From Castellaniella denitrificans (GTDB lineage Bacteria; Pseudomonadota; Gammaproteobacteria; Burkholderiales; Burkholderiaceae_B): 64,000 bases of DNA. The position numbers and the translations under genes are program-made. This document shows positions 1-10,982 of the stretch, piece by piece; position 1 is the stretch's first letter, and each line of letters opens with the position of its first letter. The notes below the pieces were generated by a model. It was not told the origin of the DNA. It made no database searches and was given only the letters and a program-made list of their open reading frames with translations. The stretch covers positions 1 to 64,000 of the forward strand of contig NZ_JBHSEZ010000008.1 of assembly GCF_042653765.1 (NCBI RefSeq), in the 5' to 3' direction.

Positions 1-809
1 GCAGCCGGGGCCGGGGCGGGTTCCGCCGCGGGCGGCGCGACGGGCGCGGCGGGCGCGGGCGCTTCGGCGGCGGGCGCGGCGCCCGGCACGGCCTCGCGGG
101 CGACGGAGACCTGGTCGGCGTTGACGATGAAGCAGCAAACGGCTTCGAGGTCGGCGGCCGGGGTGGTGGTCCGCAGCCACAGCGACAGGTCGCCGCCGCT
201 GTGGTCCCGATGCAGGATTTCGCCCATGAGGGCCATTTCATTGGCCAGGGGTTCGACGTCCTTGTCCTGGATGCGACTGATCCGGATGCGGACCGGCAGG
301 TCGGCCTCCGGCGCGGCGGCGGCCTGGGGCGCCGGGGCGGCGGCCGCCGGAGCGGGCGCGACGGGCGCCGCGGGGGCGGGAGCGGCCGCGGCCGGCGTCC
401 CGCCTTGCTGCTGTTCCAGGGCGAGCTGGCGCAACTGGGCGCAGATGCGCTCGTAGACCTGCTGATCGGGCTTTCCCGAGCCGCGGTAGGCGGCGACTTG
501 ATCGGTCAACACGTCCTTGGTTTCCAGAAAGAGGTCGATCATATCCTGCCGCAGGGGCATTTCCCCATGGCGGATCAGGTCCAGAAGGTTTTCCAGCAGA
601 TGGGTGGTCTTGGCCAGTTCCTCGAAGCAGCCGAAGGTGCCCGCCCCGCCCTTGATCGAATGCGCGGCCCGGAAGATGCCGTTGAGCACGTCGGGGTCGG
701 GCTGTTCCAGGTCGAGGTTCAGCAGCTGCTGCTCCATGTTGGTCAGCAGTTCGTCGGCCTCGTCGAAGAACGTGTCGAAAAATTCACTCAGGTCCACGCC
801 TGCACTCAT
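1..809 (-). CDS. cheA: Chemotaxis histidine kinase CheA, N-terminal part
   Basis: Cytoplasmic sensor kinase of the chemotaxis array, which passes phosphate to CheY and CheB. The protein starts MSAGVDLSEFFDTFFDEADE and carries a P1/Hpt domain with the phospho-acceptor motif AAHSIKGGAGTFG (His50). A long Ala/Pro linker follows, then a stretch resembling the CheY-binding P2 domain (ending EAVCCFIVNADQVS), then more Ala/Pro linker running into the left edge. Only about 269 residues are present; the dimerisation, ATPase and CheW-like domains lie outside the window. It starts 9 bp after the motB stop, so it is last in the visible flhDC-motAB-cheA order. The call rests on the Hpt motif plus context. 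Confidence 0.93.
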   Translation of the reverse strand, partial: MSAGVDLSEFFDTFFDEADELLTNMEQQLLNLDLEQPDPDVLNGIFRAAHSIKGGAGTFGCFEELAKTTHLLENLLDLIRHGEMPLRQDMIDLFLETKDVLTDQVAAYRGSGKPDQQVYERICAQLRQLALEQQQGGTPAAAAPAPAAPVAPAPAAAAPAPQAAAAPEADLPVRIRISRIQDKDVEPLANEMALMGEILHRDHSGGDLSLWLRTTTPAADLEAVCCFIVNADQVSVAREAVPGAAPAAEAPAPAAPVAPPAAEPAPAPA

Positions 810-818
810 GATCCATCC

Positions 819-1949
819 TCACCCTTGATTGCCGGATGCGCCGGGCGGGGGAACCGCCGGCGCGCCTGTGGATTGCCCCGCTGGGGGGGATACGGTCGCG
901 GCGCCCTGGCCCGTGGCGGCGCCCGGGGCCGGCGCGGAAACGGCGGGCGCCGGCGGGACGGCCGGCGCGGCGGCGGGACCGGTCCCGGGGGCCGGCGCCG
1001 GACTCGCCTGGGGCGCGGAGCCGCCCCCCGGGCCGCTGCCCTGGTCGGGAGCGGGGTGCCGGAGCAGTTCCAGCCGTTCGCGGATTTTCATGCCGTCCTG
1101 GCCGGCGGCGTTCTGTTCGTCGATGCGCCGTTCGGCGCGGCGGTTCAGCACCAGGATGCTGATCCGGCGGTTGACGGCCGCCATGGGATCGTCCTTGATC
1201 AGGTCGACGGTGTCGCCCAGCCCCAGGATGCGCTTGATCTTGTTTTCGACCAGGCCGCCCGCGACCAGCTCGCGGCGCGCCGCGTTGGCGCGGTCCGCCG
1301 ACAGTTCCCAGTTGCTGTAGTTGCGGTCCCCGGACGCGTAGCGCAGCGCGTCGGTATGACCGGAGATCGTGATCGGATTCGGCAGCTCGCTGATCAGGGG
1401 CGCGAGTTCCCGCAGGACGTCGCGCATGTAGGTCTGCACCACCGCGCTGCCGGTGGTGAACATCGGCCGGTTCTGCTGGTCCAGGATCTGGATCCGCAGG
1501 CCGTCGGGCGTCATGTCCAGCAGCAGCTGGGGCCGGAACTGCCGCAGCACCGGGTTGTGCTCGATCAAGTTGTCGAGCTTTTCCTTCAGGTTTTCCAGGC
1601 TTTCCTGGTCGGCCTGGTCTTCCTGCGATTCCGAGTCGTTTTCGGGATTGGCCGAGGGCAAGGGGTACTGGTTGGGGATCACGCTGGGATCGCCGCCGGG
1701 GATCTTGGACTTGCTGCTGTCCATTTTTTCTCCCCCCGTGACGGCCGTCATCAGCGGCATGCGGAAGTATTCGGCGATGGCCTGGAGGTCTTTCTTGGGC
1801 ACCAGCAGCAGCAGCCACATCACCAGGAAGAACGCCATCATCGCGGTCATGAAGTCCGCGTAGGCGATCTTCCAGCTGCCCCCGTGATGGGATTCGCCGT
1901 ACGCCCGCTTGCGGCGGACGACGACGCGGCCGGTATCGTGCTTGGCCAT
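819..1949 (-). CDS. motB: Flagellar motor stator protein MotB
   Basis: Peptidoglycan-anchored half of the proton-driven stator. A basic N-terminus (MAKHDTGRVVVRRKRAYGE) precedes one membrane helix holding the proton-binding aspartate in YADFMTAMMAFFLVMW (Asp32, the same number as in E. coli). An OmpA-like peptidoglycan-binding domain follows around residues 150-290 (ISGHTDALRYASGDRNYSNW, NRRISILVLN). The last 75 or so residues are a Pro/Ala/Gly-rich tail, longer than in E. coli MotB (308 aa) and of unclear role. It follows motA by 19 bp, and the two are almost certainly cotranscribed. Confidence 0.96.
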   Translation of the reverse strand: MAKHDTGRVVVRRKRAYGESHHGGSWKIAYADFMTAMMAFFLVMWLLLLVPKKDLQAIAEYFRMPLMTAVTGGEKMDSSKSKIPGGDPSVIPNQYPLPSANPENDSESQEDQADQESLENLKEKLDNLIEHNPVLRQFRPQLLLDMTPDGLRIQILDQQNRPMFTTGSAVVQTYMRDVLRELAPLISELPNPITISGHTDALRYASGDRNYSNWELSADRANAARRELVAGGLVENKIKRILGLGDTVDLIKDDPMAAVNRRISILVLNRRAERRIDEQNAAGQDGMKIRERLELLRHPAPDQGSGPGGGSAPQASPAPAPGTGPAAAPAVPPAPAVSAPAPGAATGQGAATVSPPAGQSTGAPAVPPPGASGNQG

Positions 1950-1968
1950 GCCCCCTGCCCCCCTCGCG

Positions 1969-2841
1969 TCAGCGGCCCGCCGCCTGGCTCTTCGTCTGCC
2001 GCACGTGAGCCTCGAGCTCGGAGAACGTGGGACGGACGGACGAGAACAGGACCTTGCGGCCGAATTCGACGGCCAGCGGCGGCGGGTAGCCGTTCATGCT
2101 GGCGAGCAGGGTGACCTTGATGCACTCGAGCACCTTGATCGAGGCCACCGACTGGCGCTCGACCGCCGAGGCGAACGGCGCGCAGAAGCCATAGGACAGC
2201 AGGATGCCGAGGAAAGTGCCCACCATGGCCTTGGAAATCAGGTCGGCCAGGACGGCCGGCGGCTGGTCGACGGCCGCCAGGGCCTTGACCACGCCCAGCA
2301 CGGCGGCCACGATCCCGAAGGCGGGCAGCCCGTCGGCCACGGCGCGCACGGCGTTGACCGGGGTGTGGTGCTCGTTGTGCAGGGCCTCGATTTCCTGGTC
2401 CATCAGCGTTTCGATCTCGAAGGAATTCATGTTGCCGCTGATCATGATGCGCAGGTAGTCCGTCAGGAACTCCATCAGCTTGGCGTCCTTCTGGACCTGG
2501 GGATACTGGGTGAAGATGGCGCTGGCCTTGGGATCCTCGATGTCGGACTCGATCGACATCAGCCCGTCGCGCCGGGCCTTGTTCAGCAGGGTGTACAGCA
2601 GGGCCAGCAGCTCCATGTAGAGCGGCTTGCCGTAGGGATTGCGCTTGAGGGCCTTGGGAACGGCCTCGATCAGCAGCTTGATCGAGGCGCCGTTGCTGGA
2701 GGCGACGTACGCGCCCAGCGCGGCGCCGCCGATCAGCGTGAACTCGAAGGGCTGGTACAGGGCGCCCATGTGGCCGCCCATCAAGACGAAACTGACAAAG
2801 ACCCCCGCCCCTACGATCAGGTATCCCAGGATGATAAACAC
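1969..2841 (-). CDS. motA: Flagellar motor stator protein MotA
   Basis: Inner-membrane stator subunit that forms the proton channel with MotB and contacts FliG. It has four membrane helices and the family signatures MGGHMGALYQPFE, LLALLYTLLNKARRDG in the cytoplasmic loop with its charged residues, and PAFGIVAAVLGVV and MVGTFLGILLSYG for helices 3 and 4. At 290 aa it is close to E. coli MotA (295 aa). The start is GTG (GTG TTT ATC ATC), which aligns with the E. coli N-terminus MLILLGYL. It lies 97 bp after flhC; I saw no convincing sigma-28 promoter in that gap. Confidence 0.96.
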   Translation of the reverse strand: MFIILGYLIVGAGVFVSFVLMGGHMGALYQPFEFTLIGGAALGAYVASSNGASIKLLIEAVPKALKRNPYGKPLYMELLALLYTLLNKARRDGLMSIESDIEDPKASAIFTQYPQVQKDAKLMEFLTDYLRIMISGNMNSFEIETLMDQEIEALHNEHHTPVNAVRAVADGLPAFGIVAAVLGVVKALAAVDQPPAVLADLISKAMVGTFLGILLSYGFCAPFASAVERQSVASIKVLECIKVTLLASMNGYPPPLAVEFGRKVLFSSVRPTFSELEAHVRQTKSQAAGR

Positions 2842-2938
2842 GTGCGCACGCCTCGAGAGTCAGAATACCGCCATCATCCCCTGTTTTCCTGCATTCAAAA
2901 GCACGGTTAAACAGGTCTTTTTGTCCACAAATCCCGAA

Positions 2939-3502
2939 TCAGGCCGGCATGCGCGCCACCGACCGGCGGCGTGCGCGGGTCTTGCCCGCCCGGGGCGGCG
3001 GCTTGCAGATGGCGCAGACGAATCCCGATTCGGGATCGTGCGCGTGGGCGACGAACAGGCCCTGGCACTGCTGGCAGCCGGACAGCTGCACCAGCCCGCT
3101 TTCGAAGAAGCGCACCAGCATCCAGGCGCGGGTGAAGCTGAGCACCGGCTCGTCGCCGCCCTCGCCGGGCTGCAGGCCCACCGAGGATTGCTCCAGGTAC
3201 AGGCGATAGGCCTCCACCAGCGCCTGCGATTTCTTCGCCGGGGTGAAGGTGTCCATGTAGCGGTAGATGTTGTAGAACAGGCTGGAATGAATGTTCGGCA
3301 GCCAGGTCATGAACCAGTCCACCGAAAACGGCAGCATGCCCTTGGGGGGCGAGGCGCCTTTGACCTCGCGGTACAGGCGCGCCAGCCGGTCGTAGCTGAG
3401 GGACGTTTCCGCCTGCAGCACCTGCAGGCGGGCGCCCAGACGGATCATGTCCGTGGCGAGGAGGATATCGTCCGCCTCGCGGGAAACGCTCTTGCTGGAC
3501 AT
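2939..3502 (-). CDS. flhC: Flagellar transcriptional activator FlhC
   Basis: DNA-binding, zinc-containing subunit of the FlhD4C2 master regulator of flagellar class II genes. It is 187 aa, with the family block LPFSVDWFMTWLPNIHSSLF and four cysteines in two pairs, C143-QQ-C146 and C163-AI-C166, matching the FlhC zinc site. The C-terminus is Arg/Lys-rich. The start codon is 3 nt after the flhD stop, the usual tight flhDC arrangement. Direct neighbours are flhD upstream and motA downstream. Confidence 0.97.
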   Translation of the reverse strand: MSSKSVSREADDILLATDMIRLGARLQVLQAETSLSYDRLARLYREVKGASPPKGMLPFSVDWFMTWLPNIHSSLFYNIYRYMDTFTPAKKSQALVEAYRLYLEQSSVGLQPGEGGDEPVLSFTRAWMLVRFFESGLVQLSGCQQCQGLFVAHAHDPESGFVCAICKPPPRAGKTRARRRSVARMPA

Positions 3503-3505
3503 GGC

Positions 3506-3826
3506 TCAGGCGGAAACGGTTTCCTGCCGGGCCATCAGGATGGTGGAGTGCGCCTGCTGCAGCACCCCGCCCAGCACTTCGTGCGTCAGGGAATTGAGCA
3601 GCTGGGCGTCGTTCAGGCGGAAGGCGCACAGCACGGAATTCGAACTGGCCAGCCGGACGATCTGGGCCGGCGAGAGATTGAGGACGATTTCCGCGACATC
3701 GGCGTCGAAACCCAGCCGGAACATGCCGGCGGCCAGGTTCTCACGCAGCAGGCGCTGGGCCAGCATCAGGTAGGACAGATTGACCTCGCGGATGTCGTTC
3801 AACAGCGTGGAATCGAAAGTGGACAT
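3506..3826 (-). CDS. flhD: Flagellar transcriptional regulator FlhD
   Basis: Partner of FlhC in the flagellar master activator, giving promoter discrimination. It is 106 aa, all-helical, with family stretches IREVNLSYLMLAQRLLRE and LSPAQIVRLASSNSVLC; E. coli FlhD is about 116 aa. It is the first gene of the flagellar operon and is preceded by a 416-bp AT-rich non-coding region, fitting the large, heavily regulated flhD promoters of other bacteria. Confidence 0.96.
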   Translation of the reverse strand: MSTFDSTLLNDIREVNLSYLMLAQRLLRENLAAGMFRLGFDADVAEIVLNLSPAQIVRLASSNSVLCAFRLNDAQLLNSLTHEVLGGVLQQAHSTILMARQETVSA

Positions 3827-4242
3827 GGGATCCCTTTTTGGCTATTCCCGGATTCCGCGATCGGAAGCCGGCCTCGTCACAGGCAAGCCCGACGGCGATG
3901 CCTGCACCTGAATCAATTGTCACAATTTACCAGCTATAACAATTAAATCCAGACATCAAAAATACATTTCCATGCATATTTGACATGAACGGTAGTGAGT
4001 ATAGCCTTAACTGTCCCAAATTTTGACGCTACTTAACATTTAACAAAGGAAATTTTTGTTTATAAATGTAAAACAGTTCAGGGTAAACCATGAATAGATG
4101 ATGGCTTACCCTGATGAATGTTACCAAAAAGCAACGCAATGTATCCACGGCAGCCGATTGCCGCGTCGACGGGATACCGCATCCCCCATGAACGCCCTTC
4201 CACCGCGGGTCCGCGCCGACGAGAGCCGCGTCCAGCCCGCGA
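3827..4242. promoter_or_regulatory. AT-rich flhDC control region
   Basis: This 416-bp stretch between the flhD start and the glpD stop has no gene. Roughly 3910-4140 is clearly AT-richer than the rest of the window, typical of a master-regulator promoter bound by nucleoid proteins and global regulators. On the minus strand TTGATG lies 15 nt before TATAGC (about 3937-3963), a possible but poorly spaced -35/-10 pair for flhD. I cannot place a promoter with confidence. Confidence 0.5.
3915..3927. promoter_or_regulatory. 13-bp perfect palindrome upstream of flhD
   Basis: AATTGTCACAATT reads the same on both strands around a central C. It sits about 90 bp upstream of the flhD start in the AT-rich control region. 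It contains a TGTGA/TCACA-like half but not a full CRP site, so the binding protein cannot be named from sequence. Confidence 0.4.
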
Positions 4243-5928
4243 TCAGACCGGGACGCGCCGATATTGTTCGGCCAGGGCCAGGAAGGCCTCCGGATCGCCG
4301 TCCGAGCCGATTTCCTCGGCCAGGATGCGGGAAACGGCGGGCGCCGCCTGGATCGCCCGGTCCGCATGCAAAAACAGCATCCGGTGGCGCCGGGCCAGCA
4401 CGTCCTCGACGGTACGGGCATATTCGCGGCGCGCGGCGTGGCGGACCATGGCCTCGGTCAGCCCCAGGCCCAGGCCGGTGCCGGCCCCGGGCAGCGCCTG
4501 GACATCGGCGGCTTCGGTGCCGTAGACGTGCAGTCCGGGCGGCTCCGTCAGGCGGGTGGCCGGCGTGCCGGGCGAAGGCGCGCCCAGCAGCGGAAAGCGG
4601 GCCGTGCGGCAAGGCGGCAGGGCCCGCAGCAGCCCCGCCCCCTGGCAATGGCGCAGGACGTCCTCGGCCATGGAGCGGTAGGTGGTCCACTTGCCCCCGG
4701 TCACGGTCACCAGCCCCGACGGGCTGACCCGGACGGTGTGCTCGCGGCTGATGGTCTTGGTGCCGCCCCCCGCCTTGCCGCTCGCAAGCGGCTCGGATTC
4801 GTCAGGCATGGAGCAGTCCCTGCGGACTGCTCCATGTCCAGCCTCATCCTCGTGCGCGGGCCGCACCAGGGGGCGCAGCCCGACCCAGACGCTGAGCACG
4901 TCCCCGGCGCGGGGCGCGCGCGCCAGCACGTGGGCCGATTCGTTCAGGATGAAGGCGATCTCCTCGGGCAGCGCCCGGGGCTCGCGGGCCACGGCGTCGC
5001 GCGGCGTGTCGGTGGTCCCCAGGATCAGGTGCCCCAGCCAGGGCACGGCGAACAGCACCCGGCCGTCGCGGGTACGCGGGACCAGCAGGGCTTCGGCGGA
5101 CGGCATGAAGGACCGGTCGACCACCAGGTGCACCCCCTGGCTGGGCGCCACCATGGGAGCCGTGTCCTGGCCCCGGGCGGCATCGTCCAGGCGGCGCAGG
5201 TCGTCGACCCAGACGCCGGTGGCGTTGATGACGCAGCGGGCGCGGACCGTGCCCGCGCGGCGCCCGCCGGGATCCAGGGCGTCGCGCCAGCGCACGCCGC
5301 CGACGCGGCCGTTTTCATGCAGCACGTCGACGACGGGGCAATAATTCAGCACCAGGGCCCCCTGGGCCGCCGCCGTGCGGGCCAGGACCAGGGCCAGCCG
5401 GGCGTCGTCGAACTGGCCGTCCCAATATTTGACACCGCCGAACAGGCCGGCCGTGTTGAGGCCCGGCAACTGGGCCGCCGTGCGGGCGCGCCCCAGCCAT
5501 TCGGTGCGGCCCAGGCTGGCGGAGCCGGCCAGGGCGTCGTAGATCTTCAGGCCGGTGCCGTAGAATGGCACCTCCCAGGGCCGGTAGGCCGGCATGACGA
5601 AGGCCAGGGGCTGGGCCAGGTGCGGCGCGTTGTTCAGCAGCGCCCGGCGTTCGTGCAGGGCCTCGCGCACCAGGCCGATGTTGCCCTGGGCCAGGTAGCG
5701 GACCCCGCCGTGCACGAGCTTGGTCGCGCGCGAGGAGGTGCCGCCGGCGAAATCGTGGGATTCCAGCAGCAGGACCGACAGGCCCCGCAGCCGGGCGTCC
5801 AGGGCGACGCCCAGCCCGCTGGCGCCGCCGCCGACGACGATCAGATCCACCTCGGACAAGGCCTCGAGGTCGTACAGCAATCGATCACGATCCGTCGTGA
5901 CGGGCGGCGGAACAGCGGTCTGGGACAT
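4243..5928 (-). CDS. glpD: Aerobic glycerol-3-phosphate dehydrogenase GlpD
   Basis: Membrane-associated FAD enzyme that oxidises glycerol-3-phosphate to dihydroxyacetone phosphate and passes electrons to quinone. An N-terminal FAD motif is present (VVGGGASGLGVALDARLRG, about residues 31-50), then SRATKLVHGGVRYL, and the late conserved blocks LRPLVRPA and LVTVTGGKWTTYRSMAED. It is 561 aa. Between LVRPA and ISREHT, where E. coli GlpD has about 6 residues, this protein has about 33; the corresponding DNA (4777-4849) is a repeat element also found outside genes at 7809-7882. The frame stays open, so the enzyme is probably active with an extended loop. It is last in the glpSTPQUVD order, 14 bp after glpV. 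Confidence 0.96.
   Translation of the reverse strand: MSQTAVPPPVTTDRDRLLYDLEALSEVDLIVVGGGASGLGVALDARLRGLSVLLLESHDFAGGTSSRATKLVHGGVRYLAQGNIGLVREALHERRALLNNAPHLAQPLAFVMPAYRPWEVPFYGTGLKIYDALAGSASLGRTEWLGRARTAAQLPGLNTAGLFGGVKYWDGQFDDARLALVLARTAAAQGALVLNYCPVVDVLHENGRVGGVRWRDALDPGGRRAGTVRARCVINATGVWVDDLRRLDDAARGQDTAPMVAPSQGVHLVVDRSFMPSAEALLVPRTRDGRVLFAVPWLGHLILGTTDTPRDAVAREPRALPEEIAFILNESAHVLARAPRAGDVLSVWVGLRPLVRPAHEDEAGHGAVRRDCSMPDESEPLASGKAGGGTKTISREHTVRVSPSGLVTVTGGKWTTYRSMAEDVLRHCQGAGLLRALPPCRTARFPLLGAPSPGTPATRLTEPPGLHVYGTEAADVQALPGAGTGLGLGLTEAMVRHAARREYARTVEDVLARRHRMLFLHADRAIQAAPAVSRILAEEIGSDGDPEAFLALAEQYRRVPV
4777..4849. repeat. Two-hairpin palindromic repeat inside glpD (copy A)
   Basis: This 73-bp unit has a first hairpin, GCCGCT-CGCA-AGCGGC (4777-4792), a linker CTCGGATTCGTCAGG, a second perfect hairpin with 13-bp arms (4807-4819 and 4824-4836, loop CTGC), and the tail TCCAGCCTCATCC. 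It aligns along its length with copy B at 7809-7882, including the linker and tail. The hairpin arms differ in bases while keeping pairing, which indicates selection for structure. It encodes about residues 360-384 of GlpD. Confidence 0.8.
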
Positions 5929-5942
5929 CTTTCACACTCCCC

Positions 5943-7679
<1,737 letters not shown>

Positions 7680-7746
7680 GTTCTCCTCTGTTGTGCTCCC
7701 CTGCCCTGCCGGCCGGCGCCGCCCGGGGAAATAGGCCGCGCCGGAA

Positions 7747-7826
7747 ATCTCTCCACGTCGCCGCCTGCAGGCGGCTCGACTTCTCCAACCGTGGCATCTC
7801 TCCACGTCGCCGCCTGCAGGCGGCTC
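7747..7826. repeat. 31-bp direct repeat pair with internal palindrome
   Basis: Positions 7747-7777 and 7796-7826 are identical over 31 bp with 18 bp between them. Each starts ATCTCTCCACGTC and contains the perfect palindrome GCCGCCTGCAGGCGGC (7760-7775 and 7809-7824). The second unit's palindrome is also the first hairpin of repeat copy B. With only two units this is not a CRISPR array; it looks like a local duplication of a REP-like hairpin in the glpU-glpV gap. Confidence 0.85.
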
Positions 7827-7882
7827 CGATTCGCCAGGCCGATGACAGTCCGCAGGGGACTGTCATCGGTCCGGGCTCATCC
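7809..7882. repeat. Two-hairpin palindromic repeat between glpU and glpV (copy B)
   Basis: Hairpin 1 is GCCGCCTGCAGGCGGC (7809-7824). The linker CTCCGATTCGCCAGG follows, then hairpin 2 with perfect 13-bp arms (7839-7851 and 7857-7869, loop GCAGG), then the tail TCCGGGCTCATCC, which runs into the glpU stop codon. It shares structure and sequence with copy A in glpD. In this position it could stabilise or attenuate the transcript between glpU and glpV. Confidence 0.8.
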
Positions 7883-8185
7883 CTTCCTCATGATCAATGT
7901 CAGCACCCCCATGGACAGGACGAAGCTGATCCAGACGGAGGGTTCCTCGTCCAGGGCGAACCAGTCCATGAAGGTTTCGCCCAGGCCGAGGAAGGCCAGG
8001 TTGATGTAGGCGGCCACCAGCAGGCCGATGAACAGGCGGTCGCCGCGCGTGGTCGCCATGGGCAGGAAGCCCTTGCGCAGCACGGTGGGCGAGCGGATTT
8101 CCCAGACCGTCATGACGGCCAGCATCAGCGCGATGCAGACGAAGAACACGGCGGTGGGGGTGGTCCAGACCATCCAGTCGAACAT
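7877..8185 (-). CDS. glpU: Small membrane protein GlpU (DUF2160)
   Basis: A 102-aa integral membrane protein with about three hydrophobic helices (WTTPTAVFFVCIALMLAVM, LFIGLLVAAYINLAFLG and a C-terminal one). Position and size match GlpU of the rhizobial glycerol transporter, a DUF2160 protein whose exact role is unknown. The start ATG is preceded by AAAGGAG at good spacing. It lies 15 bp after glpQ; its last codons run into the repeat element downstream. Confidence 0.85.
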   Translation of the reverse strand: MFDWMVWTTPTAVFFVCIALMLAVMTVWEIRSPTVLRKGFLPMATTRGDRLFIGLLVAAYINLAFLGLGETFMDWFALDEEPSVWISFVLSMGVLTLIMRKG

Positions 8186-8200
8186 GGCGTGGCGCTCCTT

Positions 8201-9011
8201 TCAGACCCGGCCCATCGCGAAGCCCTTCGCGATGTAGTGGCGCACGAACCAGATGACGATGGCGCCCGGCACGATGGTGAGCGAGCCGGCCGCCGCGAGG
8301 GTGGCCCAGTCCATGCCCGAGGCCGAGACCGTGCGGGTCATGATGGCCACGATGGGCTTGGCGTCGACGCTGGTCAGTGTGCGCGCCAGCAGCAGTTCCA
8401 CCCAGCTGAACATGAAGCAGAAAAAGGCCGCCACCCCCACCCCCGACTTGATCAGCGGCAGGAAGATCGTCAGGAAGAAGCGCGGGAAGCTGTAGCCGTC
8501 TATATAGGCGGTCTCGTCGATTTCCCGGGGGATGCCGCTCATGAAGCCTTCCAGGATCCAGACGGCCAGCGGCACGTTGAACAGCAGGTGCGCCAGCGCC
8601 ACGGCCCAGTGCGTGTCCATCAGCCCCAGGGTGGTGTAGAGCTGGAAGAACGGCAGCAGGAACACGGCGGGCGGCGTCATGCGGTTGGTCAGCAGCCAGA
8701 AGAACACGTGCTTGTCGCCCAGGAAGGAATAGCGCGAGAAGGCGTAGGCCGCCGGCAGGGCCACGGCGATCGCCATGACCATGTTCATGCAGACGTAGAT
8801 CAGGCTGTTGACGTAGCCCATGTACCAGGACGGGTCGGTCAGGATCAGCCGGTAGTTGTCCAGCGTGAATTCGCGGGGAAACAGCGAAAATTCGGACAGG
8901 ATGCCCTGATTGGTCTTGAAGCTCATGACCACCATCCAATAGATGGGGAGCAGGGCGAACGCCAGGTACAGGATCAGGAAGACGGTGCGCTTGCGCGGCA
9001 GGAACGAGCGG

Positions 9012-9019
<8 letters not shown>
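8201..9019 (-). CDS. glpQ: Glycerol ABC transporter permease GlpQ
   Basis: Inner-membrane permease of the MalG type, 272 aa, about six helices. The cytoplasmic EAA loop that contacts the ATPases is visible as EIDETAYIDGYSFPRFFLTI. It overlaps glpP by 8 nt; its ribosome site GGAGG lies inside glpP, so translation is probably coupled. The name follows the rhizobial glpSTPQUV scheme and is unrelated to the E. coli phosphodiesterase GlpQ. Confidence 0.9.
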
Positions 9020-10981
<1,962 letters not shown>

Positions 10982-10982
10982 G

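Noticed and set aside
201..2114. Long plus-strand open frame of 637 codons opposite cheA and motB
   Set aside because: It is the antisense of real genes; GC-rich codons rarely give stops on the opposite strand. Its translation is Gly/Arg/Ala-rich with no family motif.
2842..2938. Sigma-28 flagellar promoter upstream of motA
   Set aside because: No TAAA-N15-GCCGATAA-like arrangement was visible in the 97-bp gap; motAB-cheA may depend on the flhD promoter or on a degenerate site.
7747..7826. CRISPR array suspicion from the 31-bp identical repeats
   Set aside because: Only two units with an 18-bp spacer, no cas genes, and the repeat is itself a hairpin shared with other loci.
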